A DNA stretch of 64,000 bases. It comes from Drechmeria coniospora (Eukaryota > Ascomycota > Sordariomycetes > Hypocreales > Ophiocordycipitaceae). Made by a program: the position numbers and the translations under genes. Under the pieces are notes generated by a model that saw nothing but the letters and a program-made list of their open reading frames with translations, searched no databases and was not told where the DNA came from. The DNA lies in NCBI RefSeq assembly GCF_001625195.1, contig NC_054389.1, forward strand, positions 6,754,520 to 6,818,519, given 5' to 3'. Below, in pieces: positions 1 to 12,155 of the stretch (its first letter is position 1; every line of letters begins with the position of its first letter).

Positions 1-1235
1 GTACGCATCAAATCAACACACGACAGTCAAGTGCATGCAAGCAAGTACTCTACTCTGTACGCATGCACCCATGCCGCAGAGGCAGCAACCGTCGGGCAAT
101 GGACGGCGCGCGATGCGAAAGAAGCAAACAAGTCACGAGATGCACGCACCGTCCGTTGGGGCAAGAGAGTCGAGCGCCAAGTGCCAAGAGATAACAAAGG
201 ACGCACGCGAGCCAGCTCTCGGCACCGGCTGTCGTGGCCCAATCGCCACGGGCCCGCTCCGTAGGCTTGCATGCATCGCTGGCTATTGCAAGGAATGGCA
301 GGTAATGGCAAGTAAGTCGGTGCAAGCAACGCAACTGTTGGGTCAACATCGACGAGCTCCCATATCTGCTCGTGCCCGTGCCCGTGCCCGGAGCGATGCG
401 TGTGCGCTCGTACGGGGCGCATGGACACGTCGTGCATGCATGGGCGAGTAAGTAAAGTACCTAGTACTTGCGTGTACGCTGGTGCATGCCAACGGAATAT
501 GCCAGTACAGCGCAGGTGGTAGTTAGTTCCGGCGAAACTGCGAATCCCAACGGAATATGCAGGTACAGTGCAAGTAGTAACTCCACCCAAGTACTTACTC
601 TCCTTGCTGCTTTTGCTGCTTGCACCCACCACTGCAAGGAATAATACTTGGTTGCCATTTCAAGCTTCCATCTGCTTACGTACGGCACCTGTGGCACCTG
701 TGCTCGCGCGCACTCGTTTGCGCCGCTGGACAAATTCTTGTGCGCTGCAACGCCTTTCCCATCGGAACGGACATGACCACTCTACCTACTCCGTGCACGA
801 ATGCGCCGGCAAACACCACCCACGCGCAACGGCTCTGACGTGAGCAGCCCGCAAGGAGCGTGCCGGGTGTTGGGCGCCGGTGCAGGGCGCTAGGATGCGG
901 GTGCTCCTGCTACGCATGCACGGTTCAACTCGACCGAATCCTCCCTCTGCTGCCTGCTGGCGACGGAATCGCCGCGGGCGACAAACGACGGCGTCTAGAC
1001 TCGAGGGGCTGCGGCGATGGGCCTTTTATCCAAAACGCTGTGATCGGCACTGCAAACCCTGCCCAGCTGAGATGACCCACCGGCAGCAACCCCTTCAACC
1101 AGTCTTCTAGAATGCAGACTTGGACGCGACCCCACAAAAGGTACCCTGCCTCCCATACCCTGGCCAGCCATTTCCTCTGGTGGGCGCAGGCACCTGCAGC
1201 GTGCTGATGCTACGTGGGCCACCACTGGACATCCT
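1..1235. other. Intergenic, no supported gene
   Basis: Fairly GC-rich sequence with open frames of up to about 200 codons on both strands. None shows a recognisable domain, a plausible intron-linked extension or a biased composition that agrees between overlapping frames. GTAC-type words occur but are thinly spread. I see no gene here. Confidence 0.5.
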
Positions 1236-2170
1236 TACCTGCAGTACTCCGTACACCGTACTGTACATGTAGTTGCACTCTGTACATGTAGATGACTCCG
1301 TACAGAGCACTTACGGTACTTACATGTCGTTGTATAAGTACGGAGTACCTAATGGTTAGGTAGCAAGTAAAAACTACCAACTTCCGTACATGTACGGAGT
1401 ACGGTGTACGGAGTACTCACAGTAGGTGTATGCCTAATACTCGGTAACCACCAACTTGGGTGTACACTTACAGCGCTGCAAGGTACACTTGCGAGTACTG
1501 TGGTGCAAGGAGGCGCAGAGTCGCTGCATTGCTTGCCACGTGCACTCGCGATAGCAGGTGTACAAGTACCTGTGCGGCAAGGTGCGTGCGTTCCTTAAGC
1601 ACCGGAGCAAGTACAGCAAGTCAAGGAGTGCTCTACTTCCTTGGCCGGTACGAGAAACGGCCGACGCATTCAAACGCAGAGTGCGAGTGCGACGAGGTAT
1701 GGCTGCGCGACGACGAAACGGGCCCAACCACTCACTGCACATGTAGATGCAAGGATGGCATTTACTTGCTGTGGAAGCAACCGCTATGCCGAGGAGTAAC
1801 TGTCAGGATGGCTCATTCTGCGCAGAGCACTTGTCCCTTAATAGGTACGTATAGTACGGCGTCAACTGCTGTAATTGCGAGGCCTGCATCCACTGCTTGT
1901 GCATGTAATGTACGCTCCGCGCTTGGAGGCCTGTCCCGTACTTGTCCTTCGGTACTTGGTCGTGGGTGTAATTTATTACTGTACGTACTTGCATACTAGG
2001 TATACTGTACATGTATTACTCCGTACAGAGTTTGTTTTGGCGGATGCTTATTCCGCGACTCCTACAGTACGGTATTACTGTACTTGCCTGCCTGTACGAC
2101 TTTCGTCCGTGCAGGTGCCCTCCATCTACTTACTTACTTGCTGTACGGAGTACGGAGTACAGTAATACTT
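1236..2170. repeat. GTAC-word repeat island 1
   Basis: Dense, imperfect repetition of short words built round GTAC: TACTCCG and its complement CGGAGTA, TACTGTAC, CATGTAC and AAGTAC. Examples are the doubled heptamer near 1396-1415 and the run GTACGGAGTACGGAGTAC near 2145-2160. The words occur in both orientations and form many small inverted repeats. There is no long consensus, terminal inverted repeat or coding frame, so this is a low-complexity intergenic island, not a recognisable transposon. Confidence 0.6.
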
Positions 2171-5100
2171 CATCACCGCTACTGGCAATCAAGTACGGCA
2201 CACACCCCCCTTTGGTGTTGGTGCCCCGTAGTTGTTCGTCGTGCTACCCACAACCTATGCCGCCAAGACTACGCCCCGCAGGCGGCGAGAGCCGCATCGC
2301 ATCTGCTCGACGACCGTCGCCTGCCTGCGCGGTCCTGCATTTTCCTTTTCCGCCCGGGCCTTGACCCGGCCGACGACCTTTTGATCCCGACAGGCCTCGT
2401 GTCGCATCGTGCTTGCTGCGCACCGTGCCATCGGTGCCCACGAGTGGTCCCGAGACGACCTGGGCCCCTTGTCGGCGGTGGCCGATGCCGTCTCGAAACA
2501 AAGGTGCCATGCCACGTCGCAACGCGGGCTTCCGATGCTGATGCTCGGTCGGGCCAACATCCTGCGTCCGCTCGTCAAGCGCGCCAAGGTCTCCAGCCAT
2601 CGGCATCGAGATGTCGGCCGTGAGACTGTGTTTGACAGCAATTTACGAGCATTGCCGAGTGGTGCGCTCGCCGAGGGGTGCGCTCGCCGGGACAGGTGCT
2701 GGGAAGAGCCGCTGCGGGACAGGTGCGGGCGGTCGTGGCCTGACTGGCATGCGCACCTCTGTGCCGGCCCGCCCCCCAAACGCCCCCCCGCTCATCGTCC
2801 CTCGTCGTCAGCCTCCAGCAAAACTGCATTCCGTTGCCGCACGGCGCCGTGGCCGAAAAAGCATCGGTTGGCACCCGCCGCGGCAGGAATCCTGCCGTCT
2901 CACCTGGCCTGCGCGGTACCCGTCCTTCGTCATGTCCGTGGCTGCTCGTCGACGTATACGTCATCCCTTGCTGCGACACCAGCCCGTGGGCCGGTTCCGC
3001 GCTGTCGTTGCTATTTTGGAGCATGCCGTCATGACGGCCGACAAGCCTGATCAGCACAGCCTGGTCCTTGCCGGAGGAATAGCACCTTGCATGCAATGTA
3101 CAGTACGGTATGAACACGTCAGCGCGCATGTACTTATGTAATGAGGTGTATGCAACTACATGTGCTCTGTGCTTGGAGACGAGTACTTTAGTAATGCCGT
3201 ACGGAGCAAGTATTAATACTGTAATGCTTGCAAGTGATTCCTCAAGTGCTTGGGTGTACATCCAAGTACAGTACGGAGTACACCTACCCCTATACTCGCT
3301 AGTACTCGGATAAGCACTTACCCACGATGACACGAACCCCACACGTCCTTTCCCCACGTACAGAGTGCTGTATCGGCACTGCTCGTACCGAGCACACCTC
3401 CTGCGGCGTACAGTAGGAGGTGCCCTGTAATAGCCTGTACTGCAGGTAATGCTCCAGCGACTACAGTAATCCCTGGCACGACCACCGCTACTTGCACTCG
3501 CCAGCGTGCATGACTGTATAACTGCACGGAGAACAGAGCACGCCCACCCCTACAGTACAGTACAGTACGTACTATAAACGTTCATAGGTAATTGTTATCT
3601 GTTGCTGAAATGATCATCATAAAAGCGAATAAACCCAAAAAACCCAAGGTACTGCTGCCGCTGACGTCGTGCGCCGTGCAAACCTGCGTGCATTCGACTC
3701 CCTAGTACTCGCGCAATCGACACCGCGCACGGCTCTAGTGGCTCAGCTTCGTGTGCATGCAGTTGTTCGCCATGTGGCATGATGTCGCTATATCCAAGTA
3801 TGCATACATATCCGAGTACCAAGGCATCTACAGTACGCGGACATGTGTACACCCAAGTAGGTACTAATACACGTACTGTACTCCGTACCTGTACTCCGTA
3901 CTTGCACGCCGTACTCCGTACTTTGAGAGTCTTGGCCGTGCTATGGCCATCTTTCCTTTCAACGCACGACGTGCCCGAACCGATCGACCGGCCTGTCAAT
4001 CGACCGCGTCCCACCCATCGGCGCCTTGCTTTCCTCGTCTGCCGTTCCTCGCCATGCTACCCTTTCAGCTGCCCTCGGAACGCCTCCTTTGTCTCGTTGA
4101 CGACCAGCACCGCCCAGGGTTGGGTGGGAAAGGGACCCAGCCGGCCAAGGATTGGGACCGAGGCATCGGCAGGGTCGGACGGCACCTTGGCCACCGACGC
4201 TCGCTCCCTGCCGGCTCGTGACGCGGGTCGTCGGAAAGAGTCATGTCGCCGCCCGGCAGGCGTCGTGTCCCGAGCTGGCTCTGGCGTTCAAGTGGGTGCG
4301 TGCTGGAAATGGACGGCCGACAAGATGATTTGCGCCAGGACGCACATGACGAACCTGATTTCCCTGTCGGCACATTTCTCGTACGTTCCGTTCCGACCAT
4401 GCCAGCGCGCGCCGGAATTATGGATTGCCTTGGGAGATGAATGCACCCAACCGCGCGTACATGCTGCAATGAATTCCGACGTGTGCAGAGGTGGGTGCCG
4501 CTGTCTGAATTCTCGGCGTCATGGCCGCACATCTGCATGCGAACCTGGTTCCTGGTATCAACCATCCTAGTTGTACAGTATACTTGCAGTACTCGGGGTA
4601 CATGCAAAGCAATTACTGTACATGTACATGCATGTGAACAAGACAGCCAGTCCAACGGTGCCCGCCACGCTGTTCCTGCAGCAGGTCGCGCACCCCCCCC
4701 CCCCCAAGGTAGTGCCGAAGCACCTGCTGATGGCGGCTAGTGGCCAGCTCGGTAGGTGTCTCGTGTAGCCACAGCTAGGTACTAGGCACTAAGCCAGGTA
4801 CATTTATAGGCACCTACATTAGTACTAAGAACCTACCTACTAGTAAGTTGGTAAGTATGGCCGCACTATCAGCTCAGCCTGTCCCGTCCCCGCTCGGATT
4901 CCGCTGTGCAACCAAGTAATTACTAGGAACCTAGTACTCCGTACTCCGTACCTAGAAGTTAATTACCAAGTACTTACGGAGTAATACTCCGTACTTAATC
5001 AAGTACATCAATTACTGTAATTTTTACATGTACTGTTCATGCACGGAGCACTTCAAACTCCGTGCCACGCAAGCAATCAATACACTGTAGTTGCAAGTAC

Positions 5101-5360
5101 TCGAGTGCATGTGCACCTACAGGAGTACTTACAGTACTGCACAGTACTTGCACCTACGGGCAGGTCAAGGTCAGCCAGCCATGACACATGGCCCTGGCCG
5201 ACATACAGACAGTGCGTGCTCGCACAATACAGGCGCAAGGTGCTGTACGACGTCGGTGCCTAGTGCGCAAGTACGGTATTGGCCACCGACCATCCAGCAG
5301 TGTCCTTGTACTTAACTACTAGACCTAGTAAGCACTTGACTACCTACCTAGTACTCGTGG
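2171..5360. other. Intergenic, alternating unique and repeat-rich DNA
   Basis: GC-rich unique blocks at about 2200-3080 and 3940-4560 are separated by GTAC-word islands at about 3085-3345, 3540-3925 and 4565-5360. The unique blocks have overlapping open frames of up to 260 codons on both strands, with no familiar domain, signal peptide or consistent exon structure. A run of 13 C lies at 4693-4705. I cannot support a gene. Confidence 0.45.
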
Positions 5361-5886
5361 CGTGCTGGTGCCGTAAGCACTCGCGCACTCGCACTGTATA
5401 CAGTGATTCGTGTACCCGTCTGTCCAGTAAATAATGCATGTCCTCGTCCGAACCTGCGACGTTGGCATGCCGCTCCCTCGTGCAGAAGAGGCGCGCGAGC
5501 CGAAACATTCCTCGGCGCCCACCCATGACTGCTGCCGCAACGCCAGATCAATATTCAGCCGCGCCGGGGCGCCGTCCCTCCCATGTCCCTGGGGCGTGGC
5601 CGGACCGCCGCCGTCGATGGAAGCGACCAGGGGCCGATGCCTCACGCCTGCGTCTACTCACGCATCCAGACCGGCGCCGACCTCGGCCTCGTCAAACCCA
5701 AACAGCGACCCGACTCGTCGCACAACGCCGCGCACCCATCACCGGCCGTCGTCTCGTCGTGATTTCTTGCCCTTCTTCGTCATCCTCTGGCTGGCTGCCG
5801 CCAATCGGCCGCCTGCCCGCACACCCCCAGCCCGCCGGACGGAAGACGGACATTGCGTCTAGCCGTCGGGGCGAGGGAGGGTCCGA
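5361..5886. other. 3' flank of the MBP1-like gene
   Basis: Sequence immediately downstream of the MBP1-like stop codon. It has an open frame on the plus strand that runs on antisense through the MBP1 coding region, which marks it as a shadow. It probably holds the MBP1 3' untranslated region; nothing else is evident. Confidence 0.4.
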
Positions 5887-8224
5887 CTACGGTCCGAGAG
5901 TCAGGTCCATCGGCTCCGCGTTGGCCGCCGCCGCCGCCGCCGGAGGAGGAGGAGGCCGAGGCTCGTGCATCTCGTGCACGTCCCTCTCCTCCTCCATCAT
6001 GTCGATGAGGCTGTCGAGGTTCGTGTCGAGCGTCTCGCCGTCCTTGGGGTCGAGGCATCGCTTGAGCAGCTTGCGGTACTTTTCAATCTTGTCCCCGACG
6101 CCGACCATGCTGAGCGCGTCGACGTACTCGGCCTCGGCCAGTCGCTGGTCGGCGAGCATCTGGCCGAGCTGGCGCGCGAGCGACAGCCGCTGCTCCTGCG
6201 ACTGCCCCTGCTGCTGCTCGTCATGCTGCTGCTGCTGCGCCTCGCCGTTGAGCCGGCCGAGGTCGCCGTCGACGGCCCGGTGCACGTGCAGCCTGTTCTG
6301 GTGCGTTATGATCGACAGCACCTGGTGCTTGGCGAGGTTCGCCTCGTTCGACATGTTGGCCGCGCTGTCGTCGGCCTCGAGCTGTGCCTCGAGCTCGGCA
6401 ATCTGCTGCCGCGCCACGTTGAGCTCCGCCTGCGTGTGGCCGAGGATGCGCCGCGCCTCGCCCTCGGCCACGTCCTTCTCCTGCCACTCCTCGTCGTAGC
6501 TCTTGGCGAGGTCCTGGAACTTCTCCATCATCAGCGGCGATATCCGCGACTGCACCGTCGTCGCCGCCGCCGACGAAAACGACGGCGCCGGCCTCCTCGA
6601 CGTCGACGACGCCTTGGACGCGCCAAAGGCGTCCCGGAAGGAGGCGTGCCGCTGCGACTCGGGCGCAAACGGCGACGACGACCGCTGCGGCCCGCGCTCC
6701 TTCTTGCTCGCGTTGAGCTCCATGATGAGGTCCTCGGCCCGCACGCCCTCGTTGTTGGCAATGTCCGTCGACGCGTTGCGCCCGAGCAGCGAGCGGATGC
6801 ACTTGCGCGCGTTCCGGCTCGCCGCCAGGTGCAGCGCCGTGTTGCCCTCGTTGTCTTGCACGTCTAGCAGCTGCTGAAAGGCCGCCGGGTCCATCGTCTC
6901 CTGCACCATGTTGAGGATGTGGTCGAGGTAGTAGCGCGAGCACGACGGGCTGAAGACGCGCCCGTTCTTCATCACCGCCGCGTGGTGGATGACGGTGCAG
7001 CCGGCGTTGTCCCGCACGTCGACCGTCTCGAACAGCTCCTTCATGACGGCCGCAAACGACTGCTTCTCGTAGCAGTTGGTGAAGTTGACGGACCGCATAA
7101 AGGGCGTCTCGCCCCGCATGTTCCGCACGCTGACGCAGGCGTTGAAGCGCTTGAGCTGCCGCACCACGTCGATGTCGCCCATGGCCGACGCCCAGTGCAG
7201 TGCCGTGTGGTTCTCGGCGTCGATGAGCCAGTTGGGCTGGAAGTTGGCCGGCGGGTCCGGCTTGACCGCCGGCTGCTCGTTTCGGGAGAGGAGGAAGTAG
7301 TCGAGGAGCTCGTCGCCGTAGACGCCGTGCTGCTGCTCCGACAGGTCCTGCATCTGCTCCTCCCGCTTGCGCTTCCGGTGGCCCGTCGACATGTGCGACA
7401 TGTCAAAGTGGTCCTCGTCGGCCATGTACGACGCCGAGCCGACCGTGAGGTTGTCGGGCGTGTCCTCGTCGCCGCCCATGGTGGCGTCGGCGTGCTCGTA
7501 CTCCTCCGCCATCATCATGCCCGACGACGCCATCGAGGCGCTGTGCATCAGCGCCGCCGCCGGCGGCGGCTTCGCCTTGTTGGCTGCCCACTTGGGAGCG
7601 GCTGGTGCCGCTCGAGCCTTGAAGGCCTTGGGCTTGGTCGCGTGCCGCGGCGCCGGCGGCGGGCTCTCGTTGCCCGGCACGAACTCGAATATGGGTCGTA
7701 ACCGTTCGTAGATGCTGTGTCTCTGCGCGAGCGACTCGCCCGTGTCCAGGGGAATCCAGGTGCCTGCGGTCGAGGTGAGCACGTCGGATGGATCCGAGGC
7801 GGACGCGGCGAGCGTGCGCGGGAGTCGTCGCGGCCTGCCTACCTTGGTATTTGCCGTAGCCGCCCTGGATCTTCTCGTGCACGTCCTTTTGCACGTCTCG
7901 CTCGAGGATTCGCGTCCGCGCCGGCTTGTCGAAGCCGGCGGCCTTGAGGATGTGCGTCGCATTGATCCAGTCGTCGTGCCTCCTCCGCATCACGTGCTCC
8001 TTGAGGTCGGCTCCGAACTGAAACTCGTACACCGGTATCTGCGTCGGTCAGCACAGCCTGCACGCGCCTCGGCCGCCATCCGCTTCGCCCGCTCGGCCGA
8101 CGACCCGTCGACGGAGCCGGTCGAGGCCATCGGATGGAATGGCAACACTCACCCCGCTGTACGTGGCACTGTAGATGCCGGGGCCCGTCGGCGGAGGGCC
8201 CGCGGCGGCGGCGGCCTTGACCAT
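5887..8224 (-). CDS. MBP1: APSES/KilA-N cell-cycle transcription factor (Mbp1/Res type)
   Basis: DNA-binding subunit of the MBF-type complex that activates G1/S genes together with a Swi6-like partner. Three exons join to 714 residues: 8224-8153, 8038-7843 and 7763-5887, with introns of 114 and 79 nt (GTGAGT and GTAGGC donors). The start gives an [10 protein letters not shown]-terminus followed by the IYSATYS and VYEFQFG segments typical of this family. The APSES (KilA-N) domain covers about residues 20-115, including [20 protein letters not shown] and the [13 protein letters not shown] segment that spans intron 2. Ankyrin repeats occupy about 275-450 ([27 protein letters not shown]). The C-terminal third is a predicted coiled coil with a Gln-rich stretch. 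Length and order match Mbp1/Res1/Res2 proteins. It is divergently placed from ARP1 across 848 bp. Swi6 itself lacks a functional APSES domain, so Swi6 is less likely. Confidence 0.93.
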
Positions 8225-9072
8225 CTTGGCCGTTCAGGAACGCGCGATGGAAAGGTTCCGGTGCGGTGCCGCAAGGTCCAAGGACGGATGAGCGACGGGA
8301 GGATGGGAGTGCGCGACGGAGGAGCGTCGTCGCAGGGTCCGTCGTCCGAAAAGGTGGTCGGTTTGTCCGTCAGTACTCCGTACGTCCGCTCGCGAACATG
8401 CGTTTGCAGGGTGAAAGGCGGTCAAGGGTGCGGCGGTACGTCGGGCAGGCCAGGGCACACGTTGACGACGCGGTTTGGCTGGAGGGAGACGCGCATCAAC
8501 GCGCATGAGTTTAAGTGGTTCTGCCTGAGGCGCAAATGAGCCGCAAAAATGTGCCGCCGCTCTCCAGGCAGAGAGAGGCGAGCCAAGGGCCGGCCGTCCA
8601 TCATGCACCGGCACGTGATTTGATCGACTCCCCCACCCTTCCAGGCACGGATGACAGTGCTGGCCTGCCTGCTTGGCCGCTGGCCGCTGGCCGCTGGCCG
8701 CTGAAGGGAGCTAGGGAGCTGCTGCTAGGCTCCAGCGAACGCGCCCTGCGAGCCTGCGCTGCGAATCGACATTCCTTCCACCCCCCCCCCCCCCCTCCCC
8801 CGTCCGACCCCTTCGACCCCTTCGACTCACCGCCATCGACGGCCGATTCCTGGATGCCGGCCAGAGTCCTGCTAGCTCCTCCCGCCACGAGACCGTCCGC
8901 TCGACCTCGACGACCCTTGCAGAAGATTGACCAGGTTCGAAGCGACCGTGGCCGTTGGACGTGGGCGCATGTTGCAGCAAGCCGCCTTCACCTGCCAGGG
9001 CGTCCCTGTCGTTTGTCGGTGCCTGACTCCGGCCGAGGCTGATCGAGAGACGCGAACTTTGCGCGTGACGAG
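8225..9072. promoter_or_regulatory. Divergent promoter region MBP1/ARP1
   Basis: An 848-bp spacer between two divergently transcribed genes that must hold both promoters and 5' leaders. It contains a run of 15 C at 8781-8795 followed by a pyrimidine-rich stretch, and a short direct repeat of GGCCGCT near 8678-8702. I looked for ACGCGT (MCB) sites and saw none. The assignment rests on position only. Confidence 0.5.
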
Positions 9073-10423
9073 ATGGCCGAGCTCCTGCACAACGCTCCCA
9101 TCGTCCTGGACAATGGCTCGGGCACGATCCGGGCCGGCTTCGCCGGGGACGACCTCCCCAAGTGCTACTTCCCGTCCTGGGTCGGCCGGCCCAAGCACCT
9201 GAGGGTGCTGGCTGGTGCGTTGGAGGGCGACGTCTTCATCGGGCAGAAGGCGGCGACGGAGCTCAGAGGCCTGCTGAAGATTCGCTACCCGCTGGAGCAC
9301 GGCATCGTGACGGACTGGGACGACATGGAGCGGATATGGGAGTACGTCTACGGTGACGGGCTCAAGACGCTGAGCGAAGAGGTTCGTCGTCTCTCCACGG
9401 CGCTCGCCTTGGCCGTCGTCGTCGTCATCGTCGTTGTCGTCGTCGTGACGCTGCTAACCAGACGGCCTACCCCTCGACAGCACCCCGTCTTGTTGACGGA
9501 GCCACCGCTGAACCCTCGGAGCAACCGCGACACGGCGGCCCAAATCCTGTTCGAGACGTTCAACGTGCCCGCCCTCCACACGTCCATCCAGGCGGTCCTC
9601 TCCCTGTACGCGAGCGGGCGGACGACGGGCATCGTCCTCGACTCGGGTGACGGCGTGTCGCACGCGGTGCCCGTGTACGAGGGCTTCGCCATGCCCAGCA
9701 GCATCCGCCGCATCGACGTGGCCGGCCGCGATGTCACCGAGTACCTGCAGACGCTGCTGCGCAAGAGCGGCTACGTCTTCCACACGAGCGCCGAGAAGGA
9801 GGTGGTGCGGCTCATCAAGGAGAGCGTATCGTACGTCGCGCACGATCCGAGAAGGGAGGAGCGGGACTGGGTCGGCGTCAAGGCGAGCGAGAGCAAGTTT
9901 GCCGAATACGTCCTGCCCGACGGTCACAGGTTAATGGTAAGCAGAGGCCAAGGAAGTCTCGCCTCTTCGGTTCCGCCGACGACGGGCGTGGCGTGGCGTG
10001 GCGTGGCGTGCTGTGCTGTGCTGACCCTCCTCTCTCCCCCCCCAGATCGGTCCCGAGCGGTTCCGAGCACCCGAGATTCTGTTTGATCCCGAAATCATCG
10101 GTCTCGAGTATCAGGGCGTGCACCAGATCGTCGTCGACGCCATCAGCCGGACGGACCTGGACCTGCGCAAGTCGCTCTACAGCAACATCGTGCTGTCGGG
10201 CGGCAGCACGCTCACCAAGGGCTTCGGCGACCGGCTGCTGACGGAGCTGCAGAAGCTCGCGGTCAAGGACATGAGGATAAAGATCTTTGCGCCGCCGGAG
10301 CGCAAGTACTCGACCTGGATCGGAGGGAGCATCCTCGCGGGGCTGAGCACGTTCCGCAAGATGTGGGTGAGCATCGACGACTGGCATGAGAATCCAGACA
10401 TCATCCACACCAAGTTTACGTGA
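9073..10423 (+). CDS. ARP1: Actin-related protein 1 (centractin, RO-4), dynactin filament subunit
   Basis: Forms the short actin-like filament of dynactin, which links dynein to cargo for retrograde transport and nuclear positioning. Exons 9073-9381, 9481-9936 and 10046-10423 give 380 residues, the usual Arp1 length. Visible signatures are phosphate loop 1 ([16 protein letters not shown], about 12-27), phosphate loop 2 ([15 protein letters not shown]), the adenosine motif ([16 protein letters not shown]) and the Arp1-type C-terminus ending [12 protein letters not shown]. The last segment and the near-identical core separate it from true actin and other Arps. Intron 1 is 99 nt with an unusual GTTCGT donor, a CTAAC branch site and no in-frame stop. 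Intron 2 is 109 nt with a GTAAGC donor. Confidence 0.96.
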
Positions 10424-11096
10424 GCGAGCGACAGGCTGCCGAGGCCAGCAGGGACGGGCCGGGAGGGGGGAGGCGAGAGGTCGGGCCGTTGATACCCCGG
10501 AGTGTCCGCGTCAGGGCGGCGACGGTGGACGCGAGTCCACCACTTGTCACGTGTACATATAGATGGAGGGAGAAGGCTGCCTTTCCGCGTCTGGCACTCA
10601 CGCTCACACTCGCACGGATTGCGGGAACGAGTGCAGTGGCCAAAGCGCGAGTGCCGCTTCGCGCCGGTCAGAGCTGTGCAGAATCATCAATTCATCATCC
10701 TTCCTACATGGCTAGCCAATGCAAACGAACAACGCTCAGAGGGGGATGGGGGTATGGTTAGTGCAAGAATTTTCACCAGAAGCCAACAAAAGAAAGAGCC
10801 AATTCCACCGTCCCGGGTGCCAGTGGGCTGCCCGCCCGCTCGACTGCTGTCGGGCATGATGGGCAATGTTCGGATTCCCGCGATGCGTCGTCGTGCCTGA
10901 CGATGGACGCCGTTTCGTCGCTCATGCCGCGTGCCTCGTTTTTCCTCCCGGCCCGGGGCCTCAAAAGTAAACGCCGTGCGCTGAATGTCAAGTATGGCCC
11001 GAAAAACAAAAAAAAAACTTTTGATCTGCTCTCGTCACATGGAGGAGGGGATTCCGCGGAGGATGGGTCGGTCGGAGGTTGTGTGCGTCGGCCCCA
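10424..11096. other. Intergenic between convergent genes
   Basis: Spacer between the ARP1 stop and the 3' end of the DUF3602 gene on the opposite strand. It should contain both 3' untranslated regions. Open frames are short and unrecognised; there is an A-rich run near 11006-11018. No gene seen. Confidence 0.5.
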
Positions 11097-11576
11097 TCAC
11101 TCCTTGCCGGAGATGCGTCGGACCCAGAGCTTGGTGGTCGAGGTCACGGAGTCGCGAACTCTCGAAGACACGTCGCTCGCGGTGGAGGAGGAGGAGGAGA
11201 AGGAGGCATCGCTACCCTTGCGCCTGGCGTCGACGGCAAAGGGCCTCTTGTCGTTGTAAAAGACGTTTCCCGCTCCGCCGCGGCCGCAGTAGCCCAGGGG
11301 AGCGTTGTCGCGGGCTTGGGCGTGACGAACGGCGTCGTCGAGCGAGGCGGAGACGGAGGGGCGGGCGGTCGGGGGGTGGACGTTGCCAGCGCCCCCGATG
11401 CCGCTGAAGAAGGAGCGGCGGTTCGAGCTTGACGTCGCCGCCGAGGAGGCCATGGTGGCTGGCTTGTCGGAGGAGGTCGAGGAGGATGCGGGACGGAAGA
11501 CGTTTCCTGCGCCGCCACGGCCGGTGCGGACGTAGGAAGCCGTCGAGGGCTCGGGCTCGGTGAGACGGTAGGTCAT
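11097..11576 (-). CDS. DUF3602 family protein with repeated GRGGAGN motifs
   Basis: Single-exon gene of 159 residues beginning MTYRLTEPEPS. The diagnostic feature is three copies of a Gly-rich signature (GRGGAGNVF, GIGGAGNVH, GRGGAGNVF) at about residues 19, 60 and 98, separated by Ser/Ala-rich, probably disordered linkers. This pattern defines the fungal DUF3602 family, found widely in filamentous ascomycetes and without an established biochemical role. There is no signal peptide or membrane segment, so it is likely cytosolic or nuclear. The reading frame is closed by TGA at 11097-11099. It converges with ARP1. Confidence 0.88.
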   Translation of the reverse strand: MTYRLTEPEPSTASYVRTGRGGAGNVFRPASSSTSSDKPATMASSAATSSSNRRSFFSGIGGAGNVHPPTARPSVSASLDDAVRHAQARDNAPLGYCGRGGAGNVFYNDKRPFAVDARRKGSDASFSSSSSTASDVSSRVRDSVTSTTKLWVRRISGKE

Positions 11577-12155
11577 GGTGATGGCGGCCGCTGTCGGTGA
11601 TGGTTGATTTTTTTTTTCGCGTCAATCGTGATGTTGGTTTTTTGTGTTGTCGACAAGGCACTGCGTCGAGTCGATGCCGGTCACGCGGGCCGGACGAGGA
11701 AGCCAACCTCCAGCGGAACGCTACGAGGACGGTGCAAGGAACAAGAAATGGTCGGCTGCGCTTCACCAAAGGTCCTTGGGTTCGAAGCAGAGCAGTTGGG
11801 CGGAGAGGTGCAATCGCATTTTCGCTCGAGGTGGGTGGATGCCAAACGTTTATAACGTACGACGACTGGCAGCCGTCAACACACCAAAACGTAGGGGAGG
11901 GGGAGCTGAGAGGAGCTCGCCAAGGGCCGGACCAGGCTGGGAGGAGGTCAGCAGACGTCAAGCTTGATTTTTTGCAGCAACATGCCAAGGCTATTGGGCG
12001 CCAGGCGTCCTAGTCGTTGGTCCAGCCGTGCGTGGGTACGTCGCATCATGATTCTTCTCTGCCGATCCAAGTTGAGGGTCACGCGGGGTTGGCCCTGGTT
12101 TCCGCGCCGTGCATCATGCACAGCACAGATATCAACATGCACCACGAGGAACACC
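11577..12155. other. Upstream region of the DUF3602 gene
   Basis: 5' flank of the DUF3602 gene, with a T-rich run (TTTTTTTT) near 11608-11617 just upstream of the start. Overlapping open frames on both strands lack recognisable features. It probably includes the promoter and leader. Confidence 0.4.

Noticed and set aside
1236..2170. CRISPR array or transposon as explanation of the repeats
   Set aside because: Words are short, imperfect and in both orientations, with no regular repeat-spacer structure, terminal inverted repeats or transposase fragment.
2084..3357. Overlapping frames of 174-260 codons on both strands
   Set aside because: Every frame is open by GC bias, none has a recognised motif, and several run into GTAC repeats.
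5438..6867. Plus-strand frames of 300-353 codons
   Set aside because: Antisense to the MBP1-like gene, whose domains are unmistakable on the other strand.
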